Under the pieces are notes generated by a model, which worked only from the letters and a program-made list of their open reading frames with translations, was not told the origin of the DNA and ran no database searches. From Nemertoderma westbladi (Eukaryota; Xenacoelomorpha; Nemertodermatida; Nemertodermatidae): 57,105 nucleotides of DNA. The position numbers and the translations under genes are program-made. Every line of letters begins with the position of its first letter. The first letter of the stretch is position 1. This document shows positions 32,755 to 41,613 of this stretch, one piece after another. The stretch is taken from NCBI GenBank assembly GCA_032718475.1, contig JAUCBJ010007117.1:1-57105 (forward strand), written 5' to 3'.

Positions 32755-33181
32755 TGTTGGACGCAACTCACTTCGTATGCATTCCTCGTATGCAGATACA
32801 AGGAAATGCATAGGAGCAGGGTTGTGGTGATTTGCGTTGAGTTTTGTCTAGTGGGTATCAAAACAAAATTTTATTTTCAAAATTTTTGGAAAATTTAAAA
32901 TTTTAAAAATTAGAAAGGTGAACCCAAGACAATTCCAGACGCTGTGTATAGACGCGTTTTAGAATTCGTCTATAGATAAACAGTAATTTGAAAAGTCGTG
33001 AAGCCTGGAAAATAGCATTTAGAAACCATGGTGACGGCTATATTATGTAGGAGTGTAAATTGAGTTTAGCAACTTCCACAGATTGGTGCCAACAGTGCAA
33101 CTAAGGTGCTAAAGGTTAGTAGCACCAGAGGCGTACATGGACCCCACTCAGTAGTTTGCAGGATGTGTGATGTTCGATTAT

Positions 33182-33198
33182 CAAACCTGTGGGTTTGG
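33182..33198 (+). repeat. Family-2 palindrome, copy 5 (pol-ORF3 spacer)
   Basis: CAAACCTGTGGGTTTGG in non-coding DNA, about 65 bp before the conserved spacer block. Element 3 has its palindrome in the same order (45920). Confidence 0.8.
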
Positions 33199-33261
33199 TA
33201 TAGTCGGGTATTGTGGCTATGGTCCTTTCTAACTACTGTAGTTTAGTACGAGTAATGGGAG

Positions 33262-33285
33262 TAGTTTGGGCATCAAAAAGTGAGT
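33262..33285 (+). promoter_or_regulatory. Conserved block in the pol-ORF3 spacer (element 2)
   Basis: TAGTTTGGGC followed by ATCAAAAAGTGAGT. The same block, one base shorter, is at 45793-45815 on the minus strand in the equivalent spacer of element 3, although the surrounding spacer is not alignable by eye. GTGAGT fits a 5' splice-donor core, so a splicing role is possible. Confidence 0.6.
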
Positions 33286-34284
33286 TGGTCACGGCCAGTT
33301 TATCTCCAAAGTTTTTGCGCTATGCATGGGAATAGGTTAGAGGATAGTTAGTTAGGAAGAGACGGGATCTAGAGAGTCGAACCTGAACTGCTGGAAGGCG
33401 GGGGGGTTCGGGAGGTCTGTCTTTCGGCGACATCTAACTGATTTACCCACAGTGTAATTGGTTACGTAACGGCACTTATTGGGATATATATATGTATATA
33501 CGCGTAACATAATGGAGAGGGATATTAGAGCGCAACCGCGCAGAGGATTTACTGCCAGAGAGGAGGCGGAGCTACCATTCGCGCGACCAGGATGTAAAGA
33601 CTCTAACGTTTACTACCATGGGCGGTCCGTGATGGAGCTAAATGGGAAATACAAGCCGACTTATGATAAGGAATTACGGAGGGAAAGAATGAGAGCGTTG
33701 GGGGACCGGATGGAAGTTTTGCGGAGAGAGTATCGCACGCGGTATCCCTACGACTTCGCTTTGGATGTATGTGACATCAGCGCAGATCCGGACGAGGAAA
33801 TCGCACGACTATACCATATGAATATGTATTTACGACACGAGGAGCCTCTACCTGCAATCCGAGACCAGTTCGACGGAATGCATCTATACCGGAGGACTCG
33901 AGGCGAGGATCAGGAGACGCCGAAAGTCTTCAGCGTGTACAAGCTGTTCTACAAGTGTGGTGAATGCATGAATAAGCAAGACATGGCGATTCCCGACCGA
34001 TTAGACGAGCAACATCCGGAACCGATATTAACGCGATGTCCAGCTCACCAGTTCCTTAGATACAACGAGGGAGGTTACCCGATGAGCAACCCGATGATCA
34101 GTATCGACTTCAGCGGAAAGCGACCTCCGAGACCCATTACGCCGACCGTTACGACATTAGATCCGTATACGGAGATTAAACCCTGTTCGACACCCAGTTT
34201 GATAGAGACGGCAGCGGCCATTTCGCTGTACCGAGCCTACAAGGATCTAGAGGCGCGGCGCGAAGCGGCGCGGGACTCGGGTAC

Positions 34285-34301
34285 CAAACCCGCGGGTTTG
34301 G
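34285..34301 (+). repeat. Family-2 palindrome, copy 6 (ORF3)
   Basis: CAAACCCGCGGGTTTGG; with the preceding C it is an 18-bp perfect palindrome. Read as K-P-A-G-L, codon position 3. Confidence 0.85.
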
Positions 34302-35878
34302 AGCTCTCGAGTCCCTGGACTGCGTTTACTTCACCTCACCGAGCGAGAAGCCTCAAGCCTGAGCATCAGGACGACATAGACGCGTTGCGGCAGGAGGAGC
34401 GAGCGGCAAAGGCGAAAGAGTTATTTGAGAACAGGATAGCGGAGTATAATAAGACTGCGGATAGACATCAAGAGGAGACGAGGAGAGTGACCGGATTTGT
34501 TCCACAGGTCGTATCTCAACCCCGACCGGTGTATTATTCCGACGGCACCGAACCTGCGATATTAGTAGATCATCCGGAGTCGCGAGAAGCGATACGATTC
34601 TTGCCGATGGTAAGAATGGCGGATCATTGGAACGTTGACTGTCTACGGGAAGTTTTATGCGCGAAGTTCTTGCGTGATGTCCCAATGCAGATCACAGATT
34701 ACGACACATTGGATAAGATTGGAGCTCCGGGGAAGGAGAGCAAACTATTCGGATGGTTGGATAAGTACATTAAGGTATGGGTCGCGGTGGCTACATTCCC
34801 AGACGACGAGGAGGTAGACCAGACGTGGCTGAGGAGGAAGGGTTCTTATACCCGATATGATGACCACAAGGCTATCGAGCGCATGTGGACCCCATCAGAC
34901 GAGATTCAGCGTCAGTGGAGGAAGACGGAGGAATCACTGCAGGATTGGAGGGTGATGTTCTACGACAATGAAGGAGGGTCCCATCAGGAATGTTTGACCA
35001 GCAAGTGTATTCAAATTCGTGCGGCCGATGGTGTGACTCATGTGTTTATGCGTGTGAGGGCGGATCGAGAGAGACCGGAGCCCATCATAACGACACAATA
35101 TCGGAAGGGGAAGGATCCTAGGGAGCAGATTTTGGAGGTATGCAGGCGAGGAGGTATGCACAGAGCGGAGCGTATCGACGCCAGGATGCTACCCAAGAAA
35201 GTTAGAGAGGCTATTCTCAACCAAGATTATGTCAAGGTGGGATCGGGAGTCCAGAGCGATTTGGAGAGCGACTTCAACGCCATGGCTGATCTGGAAGATA
35301 GATTGCCGAGACCGTTTGTCGACACCAAGCTATTGTTGCTATGGGCACAGGATATTGGAATTTATAGGGAGTATCCCAACTCTGCCAAGACTGGTATGGG
35401 CTTTATAGCACACTTGTTGTATAATTGGGACTTTAAGTTGAAGACGCAAAAGAAGTACGAGGAGGCGTATGGCGAATACAACACGCCACCGGGAGCGGAG
35501 TTCAAATCCCACTTCAAGCGGCAAGCGTTAGTGTATTGGAACATTTGCGCGCCACCCCGTGCGTCGCTACAATATTATTTGGTGCTTGAGTCGAACACGG
35601 TGACTTGTTTATTAGCGGATATCGTTGCGCGAGTTTTGAAGCGTCATCCATTGGTATTCGGAGGAGATCAATACGTTCGCTCGAAAGGGGGAATCCAATC
35701 CAACGTGATGAAGCGTTTCTTAACCCCGTTCTTCAACCAGTCGTTAGAGAATACGTCGATGGTTAGGAGAGGATTAGCGATATTCGAAGGAGTATATCGA
35801 CAGAACATCGGAGATTTGGGAGACCGACCGTCGATGGAATATCCGACGCCAGAAGCTTTGGAGAAGTGGTTCGGGAAT

Positions 35879-35895
35879 CAAACCCGCGGGTTTGG
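35879..35895 (+). repeat. Family-2 palindrome, copy 7 (ORF3)
   Basis: CAAACCCGCGGGTTTGG again, but read as Q-T-R-G-F-G because it starts at codon position 1. Confidence 0.85.
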
Positions 35896-36191
35896 TACTC
35901 CCTTCCACTCGGAGGCTGATAGACCTGTTAAGGAGGGCTGGCCGGAGACGTTAGTAGAGGTGTTCGGAGTAGATCTTCCGGTGGAGAAGACATATCCGAA
36001 ACGAACGCGGGAGGAAATATTGGAGATAGAGGACAAGGGCGAGGATGTTTACTTTGTTCCGGATCGACAACCGTTGACCGGAGAGGACGACATCGTATTA
36101 GACATTGGGAAGGAAGGAAGTGCGAAACCGATTGGAGACCTCATATACGAGAGGGCCTGGTTTCCACAAGCGCGTAGGTGCAAATTGTCGA

Positions 36192-36272
36192 GCCGAGACT
36201 ACAACCACTGCTGGCTTTGAAATTAATACTCCATATCTCAAGAACCTGTGGCCTAGTGGTTGTAGTCTCGGC
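36192..36272. repeat. Inverted SINE fragment forming a fold-back
   Basis: GCCGAGACTACAACCACT (36192-36209) is the exact reverse complement of the SINE A-box region at 36255-36272. It sits at the point where ORF3 homology is lost, so it marks a rearrangement or a second, inverted SINE insertion. Confidence 0.75.
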
Positions 36273-36535
36273 TTCCACCTCGAGGTCCCAGGTTCGAATC
36301 CGACACCACGCTGATGAGACCCAGTAAGGTCGAAACGCGTACGTGGTTTGGAGAGATATGAGATACTAATTTCAAGAAAAAATTACGCGATTCCTAAATT
36401 TGTACACTACCCGGTTAAAAAGTACGCATGTGATGGGATTAGTCCTACAATTACGCCAATAAAAGATAAGTTATTTTCGGTAAAATAAACTTATCATTCG
36501 AGGCTAAGACCCCAAGATCCCTTCCTATAATAAAT
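36210..36535 (+). mobile_element. tRNA-derived SINE copy 1, with terminal inverted repeats around the tRNA part
   Basis: The tRNA-like head has GTGGCCTAGTGGTTGTAGTC (A box) and CAGGTTCGAATCC (B box). Arms at 36217-36239 (TTGAAATTAATACTCC...) and 36353-36375 (...ATACTAATTTCAA) are inverted repeats around it. The body ends in CCTATAATAAATGTA. Confidence 0.75.
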
Positions 36536-36621
36536 GTATAATAACAAACACCTCGAAAAATACAGCTTGCCAACACATTGTTACTATCAATAATAAAAAA
36601 TCAGGGGCTAATAAAATGGCA

Positions 36622-36947
36622 GCTGGCTTTGAAATTAATACTCCATATCTCAAGAACCTGTGGCCTAGTGGTTGTAGTCTCGGCTTCCACCTCGAGGTCC
36701 CAGGTTCGAATCCGACACCACGCTGATGAGACCCAGTAAGGTCGAAACGCGTACGTGGTTTGGAGAGATATGAGATATTAATTTCAAGAAAAAATTACGC
36801 GATTCCTAAATTTGTACACTACCCGGTTAAAAAGTACGCATGTGATGGGATTAGTCCTACAATTGCGCCAATAAAAGATAAGTTATTTTCGGTAAAATAA
36901 ACTTATCATTCGAGGCTAAGACCCCAAGATCCCTTCCTATAATAAAT
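36622..36947 (+). mobile_element. tRNA-derived SINE copy 2, near-identical to copy 1
   Basis: Starts 412 bp after copy 1 and differs at only a few bases (for example GATATTAAT for GATACTAAT). The direct-repeat arrangement with about 86 bp in between suggests a recent local duplication, or two insertions of one source. The inverted arms here are 36629-36651 and 36765-36787. Confidence 0.75.
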
Positions 36948-37030
36948 GTAACTATCCTTGAGAGTTAGTGTGACGTTATCTCACCATGGATGGGCGGGCG
37001 CTTTACCACTGTACTCGCATCTGCTCTCTC

Positions 37031-37128
37031 ATTGGCTGTTTAACTTTCCGCCCTCGAGTCCTGATTGGCTGCCTAACTCACCCTCGCACTCTGATTGGAT
37101 AATCCATTATAGCCTCCCTCTATAATAG
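37031..37128 (+). promoter_or_regulatory. Promoter of the inverted-repeat element gene
   Basis: Three ATTGG boxes (inverted CCAAT: 37031-37035, 37064-37068, 37094-37098) are followed by TATAATAG at 37121-37128. The ATG at 37268 lies about 115 bp beyond the start site that would be predicted near 37150. Confidence 0.55.
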
Positions 37129-37267
37129 CCCCCGTTCAATGCATTCCCAGTCATTCTCTAAGTTTTATTTTAAAAAGTTTTATTTATTTTCATAAAAGTT
37201 TTATTTATTTAAAATTTGTAGAATAATTTAGCTAAAATTCAATATTATCAATTGACATTGCTATATA

Positions 37268-38818
37268 ATGCATAGACATGAAAGTTGTTTGGTTTGTAAT
37301 AAAGAAATGAGACAAGACAATTTATCTCGTCATATGGAAACACATAGAAAGGAAAAACTAATGGCTCCGTTACCAAAAAAATTTAAAAAATCCGAAAATA
37401 TTTTTAGTGAAGATGAAAAGAAAATGAGAGATGAGCGTGATATATTAAATATAAAACAGACAATGGAAAATAAATTTCATAAAGTTATGAATATTTTGAA
37501 AGGGATACAAAAACAGTTACCCCTGGAAAATGAGGAAAATTTGAGTGAGAAAGATGGAGAAGAAGAGGATGATGAGATGGAGAATGAAAATAGTGAGGGT
37601 CAGGAAGAAGTTGAAGAGAGTGAAGTTGAGAACGAAGACAGTGAAGATCAGAAAGAGGATGAAGAAAGTGAAGGTCAGGAAGAGGGTGAAGAAAGAGAAG
37701 AACAGGAAGAGGATGAAGAAATTGAAGAACAGGAAGAGGATGAAGAAAGTGAAGGCGGGGAAGAGGATGAAGAAAGTGAAGGTCAGAAAGAGGGTGAAGA
37801 AAGTGAAGAACAGGAAGAGGATGAAGAAAGTGAAGAACAGGAAGAGGATGAAGAAAGTGAAGGCGGGGAAGAGGATGAAGAAAGTGAAGGTCAGGAAGAG
37901 AATGAAGAAAGTGAAGAACAGGAAGAGGATGAAGAAAGTGAAGAACAGGAAGAGGATGAAGAAAGTGAAGAACAGGAAGAGGATGAAGAAAGTGAAGAAC
38001 AGGAAGAGGATGAAGAAAGTGAAGAACAGGAAGAGGATGAAGAAAGTGAAGGCGGGGAAGATGATGAAGAAAGTGAAGGTCAGAAAGAGGGTGAAGAAAG
38101 TGAAGAACAGGAAGAGGATGAAGAAAGTGAAGAACAGGAAGAGGATGAAGAAAGTGAAGGCGGGGAAGAGGATGAAGAAAGTGAAGGTCAGAAAGAGGGT
38201 GAAGAAAGTGAAGGTCAGAAAGAGGATGAAGAAAGTGAAGGTCAGAAAGAGGGTGAAGAAAGTGAAGATCAGGGAAGTGGAGAAGAGGATGAAAATGATG
38301 ATAATGAGGAAATAAAGAGGCAATTACTTGGAAATAAGAATCAATTGCGGAAAATTATTAAACATTTGAAGGAAAATGAAGAAAATAAAGAGGCGACATT
38401 GACCCAAGTTTTAGGAAGTAAAATTATATTACAGAAATTTATTAAACATTTAGAAGAGAATGATGAAAATAAAGAAGAGATATTGAGACAAATATTAGGA
38501 AACAAAAATCAAATGCGGAAATTTATTAAACAAATGGTAGAAAATGAGGAAAATAGAGAAGAGATATTAAGACAGGTTCTGGGAAATAAAAGTAAATTAC
38601 TGAAAATTAATAAACAATTGAATAAAATTAAGAAACAGTTGGTTAATGAGGAAGATGAAAGTAAAGTAAATCAACCAGCTTTTACTAATTTTCGAAGACC
38701 TATGATAAAAAAACTCTCGTTCAGTATATGCCCGCGCAGGACGACGCTATTGACATTTGTTTGTTTGAGTTCCTTTCATAATAGTATTAGGGCTATTTAT
38801 CCAAAACAATTATATTAG
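37268..38818 (+). CDS. C2H2 zinc-finger protein with acidic and helical repeats
   Basis: A 516-aa frame of unknown function. The N-terminus is a single C2H2 finger (CLVCNKEMRQDNLSRHMETH, residues 8-27) followed by a basic patch (KKFKKSE). Residues about 95-340 are nearly all Glu/Asp/Ser/Gln/Gly, built from a 9-residue unit EEQEEDEES and a variant with EGGEEDEES or EGQKEGEES. The last part (about 350-470) holds four helical repeats of about 28 residues (LGNKNQLRKIIKHLKENEEN). The final 40 residues look unrelated and may follow a frame slip. A DNA-binding role is inferred from the finger. It is the only gene between the inverted repeats, but it has no transposase or polymerase motif. Confidence 0.6.
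   Translation: MHRHESCLVCNKEMRQDNLSRHMETHRKEKLMAPLPKKFKKSENIFSEDEKKMRDERDILNIKQTMENKFHKVMNILKGIQKQLPLENEENLSEKDGEEEDDEMENENSEGQEEVEESEVENEDSEDQKEDEESEGQEEGEEREEQEEDEEIEEQEEDEESEGGEEDEESEGQKEGEESEEQEEDEESEEQEEDEESEGGEEDEESEGQEENEESEEQEEDEESEEQEEDEESEEQEEDEESEEQEEDEESEEQEEDEESEGGEDDEESEGQKEGEESEEQEEDEESEEQEEDEESEGGEEDEESEGQKEGEESEGQKEDEESEGQKEGEESEDQGSGEEDENDDNEEIKRQLLGNKNQLRKIIKHLKENEENKEATLTQVLGSKIILQKFIKHLEENDENKEEILRQILGNKNQMRKFIKQMVENEENREEILRQVLGNKSKLLKINKQLNKIKKQLVNEEDESKVNQPAFTNFRRPMIKKLSFSICPRRTTLLTFVCLSSFHNSIRAIYPKQLY
37620..38285 (+). repeat. Purine-rich coding repeats (27-bp unit)
   Basis: GAAGAACAGGAAGAGGATGA and its variants repeat head to tail through the acidic region. The strand is almost free of pyrimidines. 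This explains long open frames on the other strand and in the +1 frame, which are not genes. Confidence 0.9.
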
Positions 38819-38890
38819 TATTAGGGCTATTTATCCATAACAATTATATTAGTATTAGGACTATTTATCCATAATAATTGTATTAGTATT
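38782..38890 (+). repeat. Three copies of a 35-36-bp AT-rich repeat
   Basis: TATTAGGGCTATTTATCCA followed by a CAATTATATTAG-like end recurs three times. The first copy overlaps the end of the zinc-finger frame. Confidence 0.75.
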
Positions 38891-39146
38891 ATAAATGTAT
38901 TTACCCCACAATATTTATTCCTATTAGGTCTATTTATTCAAGAAATTATATGTTTTTATAATATACTTTGGAAAATTGGTCGACTTAGTCATAATTTTTA
39001 AAACTTTAAATAAGGGTTGAGTAATTTTATAAAGTTAAGAAGAGTGAATCAATGGAGGCATCCTGAAGTCTAATCTCTTGGCCTTTACTCGTAAGACAGC
39101 GCATTAACTCCCAAGGTTGCATACTATCACTATAGCTGGGAGAGTC

Positions 39147-39240
39147 AAAGCTAGTTTATACTAGAGTTAGCCGAGAGCTAGGAAAAAGAATAATGCTCTT
39201 CTAGGGTTCGAACTCACGACCTTCTAATTAGAAAACTAAG
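39147..39240 (-). mobile_element. tRNA-derived SINE (reverse copy of 16638-16730)
   Basis: The minus strand carries GAGTTCGAACCC as a B box. Upstream on the same strand, ATGGCCCAGATTAAGGGTCT (39286-39262) may be the A-box region. The SINE may extend to about 39060. It lies inside the inverted-repeat element, close to the right arm. Confidence 0.65.
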
Positions 39241-39323
39241 CAAATGATCAGCTTGAAGGCCTTAGACCCTTAATCTGGGCCATCGAGCAGCCAATGAGAC
39301 AGCAGATGCGAGTACAGTGGTAA

Positions 39324-41470
39324 AGCCCATCCATTACTACTACTACTACTAGGATCGGCATGCTGCATTGCAGCTGCATTTTTAAGAATGCTGTGCCGGC
39401 TTGTCAACAAAATTGCACCGCCACAACTCCCTATCACCCATGACATTTGCTAGATCATCCGCATCTTTAAGGCCAGTGTCCTTTAAGATGCGTCTCAAGA
39501 AAGTCATGGGCTGTCCACCATGCTTATTCACTCCATGAGGCTGCCAAAGTACAAGATTATGCACTGGCTGGTCCTCACGGCGAAAGCAATGTCCAGCAAA
39601 GCGGAGGCGATTTTGTTCTAGTGTCAAGCTTGGGGGAACCAATGAGACACCTCCAATGTTATATAGTGTCTGGTTGGAGATGTGTGCATTGTACTTGACA
39701 CAATGAACCCGGCGTAGCATTCTTGTGAATGTGCCATCCAGAGATTTGGTGTCCTCAGCAGTTAGAGCCCAGCATGGACTCCCGTAGAGGAGTACTGGAA
39801 CTACTGCTGCTCTAAATAATCGGACCTTAAGTTTCCGATTAATTCTCGGTGACTTCCAAATCCTGGAAAGCCTATTCAAGGCTGCCCATGCCTTTCCCTT
39901 ACGTATTCGAAGGTCCTCACCTGACTTCCGGATCCAAGATCCCAGGTAACAGAAGTCGTCCACATGCTCAAGCATACCATCCTTTGAGCTTATGCTCATC
40001 CGATCAGAGACTTGCTGAGGACTTTCAAAGTTAACTGTCAGAATTTTGGTCTTTCTGGAGTTAATAAAAAGACCAACACTAGAAGCAGCATGTTCTAATG
40101 AGCTGAGGAGCCGTTGGGCTCCCTCTAATGATTCTGAGAGTACTCCTAAGTCATCAGCAAAGTCTAGATCAGTTAGGTACTTGGCAGGATTTCCTCGACT
40201 TCTGGAGCCAGTAGGTGGAGTTATCATCACCCCATCATCATTATGATGATCTAAGGACATGCGTAGAACATAGTCAACCACAATAATGAACAAGAATGGT
40301 GCAAGTGTGTCTCCTTGGAGGACGCCCCATAACACTTCAAATGGTTCTGTGTCACCGTCAACAGTAGACACAAATGTTGTCGAACCATCGTATACTGATC
40401 TGATTGCTGCAATAATTTCATCAGGAATCCCATATAATGAAAGTATGCTGAACATACGTGAGCGAGAGACTGAATCAAAGGCCTTGAAGAAGTCAACAAA
40501 GATAACAGCCAGATGCCTGTCTTTCTTTTTTGATAATTCTTCAATTATCCTTCTAAGTGCCAAAATGGGCTCCATGGTTCCACGACCTTTGCGGAACCCA
40601 TTCTGATTTCCACGGAGCAGTCTCTCAATGGGATCCCTGATGCGATTTAATAGGATCCTATTGTATAGCTTTGCAGCAATCGAGATCAATGAGATTCCCC
40701 GAAAAGAACCATAGAGTGTTAGGTTGCCCTTCTTGGGAACTGGCACCAACTTATTTGTTTTCATTTCTTGTGGGACTCTTGTTGTTCGGTACATGTCTAC
40801 TATGATGGGATAGATGAGCTTTAAACACTCAGGTATTTTAAAGACCTCAGGGGGAACACCATCTACTCCACTGGCACGATTGGTCTTAATGCTCTTTGCA
40901 GCAGCCTTCACTTCTGCAAAGGAGATATCGCCAATGGGAATATCTGGGAGTACAGACTCAGACACTTTTACTTCTATAAAGTTATCAGGCAATACCCTGT
41001 CATTATTGAGGAGCTTTTCAAAGTGGGCTTTCCAACGGGCGATCGGCTGGTGATTCAGCCTTAACCTTGGTGGTTGGTTGGCTTTTCCGCCCAGTAAGCA
41101 GATTGATCGATTTCCATGCCTGGGATGATTGCCTGCTGTCGTCAGCATCATTGATGGCATCAACCTGTTGGTTTATTAGCTCCTGTAGATTAACAGAGTA
41201 CTGCCTGTTTAGGGACCTAGATGCAGCCTTAACTGCATTCTTGGCCGCTGTAGTCTGTTTGAGTCGGGACTCTTTCTGCGCCTTATGAAGGTCATTTCGG
41301 CACTTCTGAATTTTGTTGTCAGTCCAGGGGGCCCTTTTCCTGTTTCGGGGGTATACAGGAACTGTTTCTGCAGCTGCTAACTTAACTGCTTCTGTAAAGG
41401 CAGTATAGCCCTCACAGTGATCCGCCGCCTCAGAGGCAAGAGCCTCATACCTGTTGCTCAGCCCATCCAT
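39324..41470 (-). mobile_element. LINE copy C, 5'-truncated, 11-bp target-site duplication
   Basis: AGCCCATCCAT is present at 39324-39334 and 41460-41470. The (TAG)n tail (39335-39351 on plus) adjoins the left copy, and the 5' end is truncated within the region before the reverse transcriptase. The insertion splits the right inverted repeat of the surrounding element, so it is younger than that element. Confidence 0.9.
39382..41470 (-). pseudogene. LINE copy C: reverse transcriptase part, frame broken
   Basis: The frame 41470-41018 encodes the endonuclease-RT linker (NRYEALASEAADHCEGYTAF). Near 41037, five bases are missing relative to copy B. The remaining reverse transcriptase (VDFFKAFDSV, GVLQGDTLAP, FADD, PAQHS end) is intact to 39382. 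The whole AP-endonuclease is absent owing to truncation, so the copy cannot be autonomous. Confidence 0.85.
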
Positions 41471-41473
41471 GGT

Positions 41474-41613
41474 GAGGCATAGTTTATGCCTCAGTGAGGC
41501 ATAGTCTATGCCTCAGTGCCTCAGTAGCCTCAGTGCCTCAGTAAGGCTATGCCTTACTGAGGCACTGAGGCATAGACTATGCCTCACTGAGGCATAGACT
41601 ATGCCTCACTCAA
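41474..41613 (+). repeat. Short second array of the 22-bp palindromic minisatellite
   Basis: About six degenerate units with GAGGCATAGTTTATGCCTC, GAGGCATAGTCTATGCCTC and TGAGGCATAGACTATGCCTC, all palindromic. They lie next to the right end of the inverted-repeat element. Confidence 0.85.

Larger units (their letters stand above)
32755..33511 (+). other. Spacer between pol and ORF3 of element 2
   Basis: 757 bp, non-coding. In order it contains a hairpin after the pol stop (ATGCATTCCT/AGGAAATGCAT, 32776-32812), an AT-rich tract of AAAATTTT runs (32866-32912), a GGTGCT/AGCACC stem (33109-33128), a family palindrome (33182-33198), a block shared with element 3 (33262-33285) and a TATATATA-like stretch before ORF3 (33484-33500). 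It may hold signals for expressing ORF3. Confidence 0.6.
33512..36182 (+). pseudogene. ORF3 of BEL element 2: large unrecognised protein, 3' end lost
   Basis: I do not recognise this family. The frame opens at 33479, but homology to element 3 begins right after ATG 33512 (MERDIRAQPRRGF), which I take as the start. About 890 residues remain. Visible features: EEAELPF near the N-terminus; a Cys/His cluster around 150-190 (CGECM and CPAH, C-x2-C...C-x2-H); a predicted helical charged stretch around 290-340; and a long globular-looking core rich in Trp and Arg. Near the end GSAKPIGDLIYERAWFP matches GSARPIGDLIYERVWYP of element 3. There is no signal peptide, no membrane segment and no known enzyme motif. 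After 36182 the frame enters SINE-derived sequence and stops at 36220, so the CCHC knuckles and basic tail seen in element 3 are missing. Confidence 0.75.
36980..41476 (+). mobile_element. Unclassified element with terminal inverted repeats, interrupted by LINE copy C
   Basis: The left end 36980-37038 (CTCACCATGGATGGGC... to ATTGGCTG) is matched in reverse at the right end. The right end begins CAGCCAATGAGA at 39288, runs to CCCATCCAT at 39334 and finishes as GGTGAG at 41471-41476 after the LINE insertion. The arms are about 50-59 bp and differ by a short GCGCCC-type indel and single bases. Without the LINE the element is about 2.4 kb. It encodes one protein (37268-38818) that does not look like a known transposase. 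I could not see a target-site duplication. Confidence 0.6.

Noticed and set aside
33512-36182. ORF3 as an envelope protein
   Set aside because: No signal peptide, no transmembrane segment and no glycoprotein-like Cys pattern are visible; only the gene position would suggest it.
36241-36310. Functional tRNA gene
   Set aside because: A and B boxes are present, but the acceptor stem is poor and the unit is repeated with a SINE body.
37517-38323. Minus-strand 268-codon Phe/Leu-rich frame and +1-frame 256-codon Lys/Arg-rich frame as genes
   Set aside because: They are shadows of the purine-rich acidic repeats in the 37268-38818 gene.
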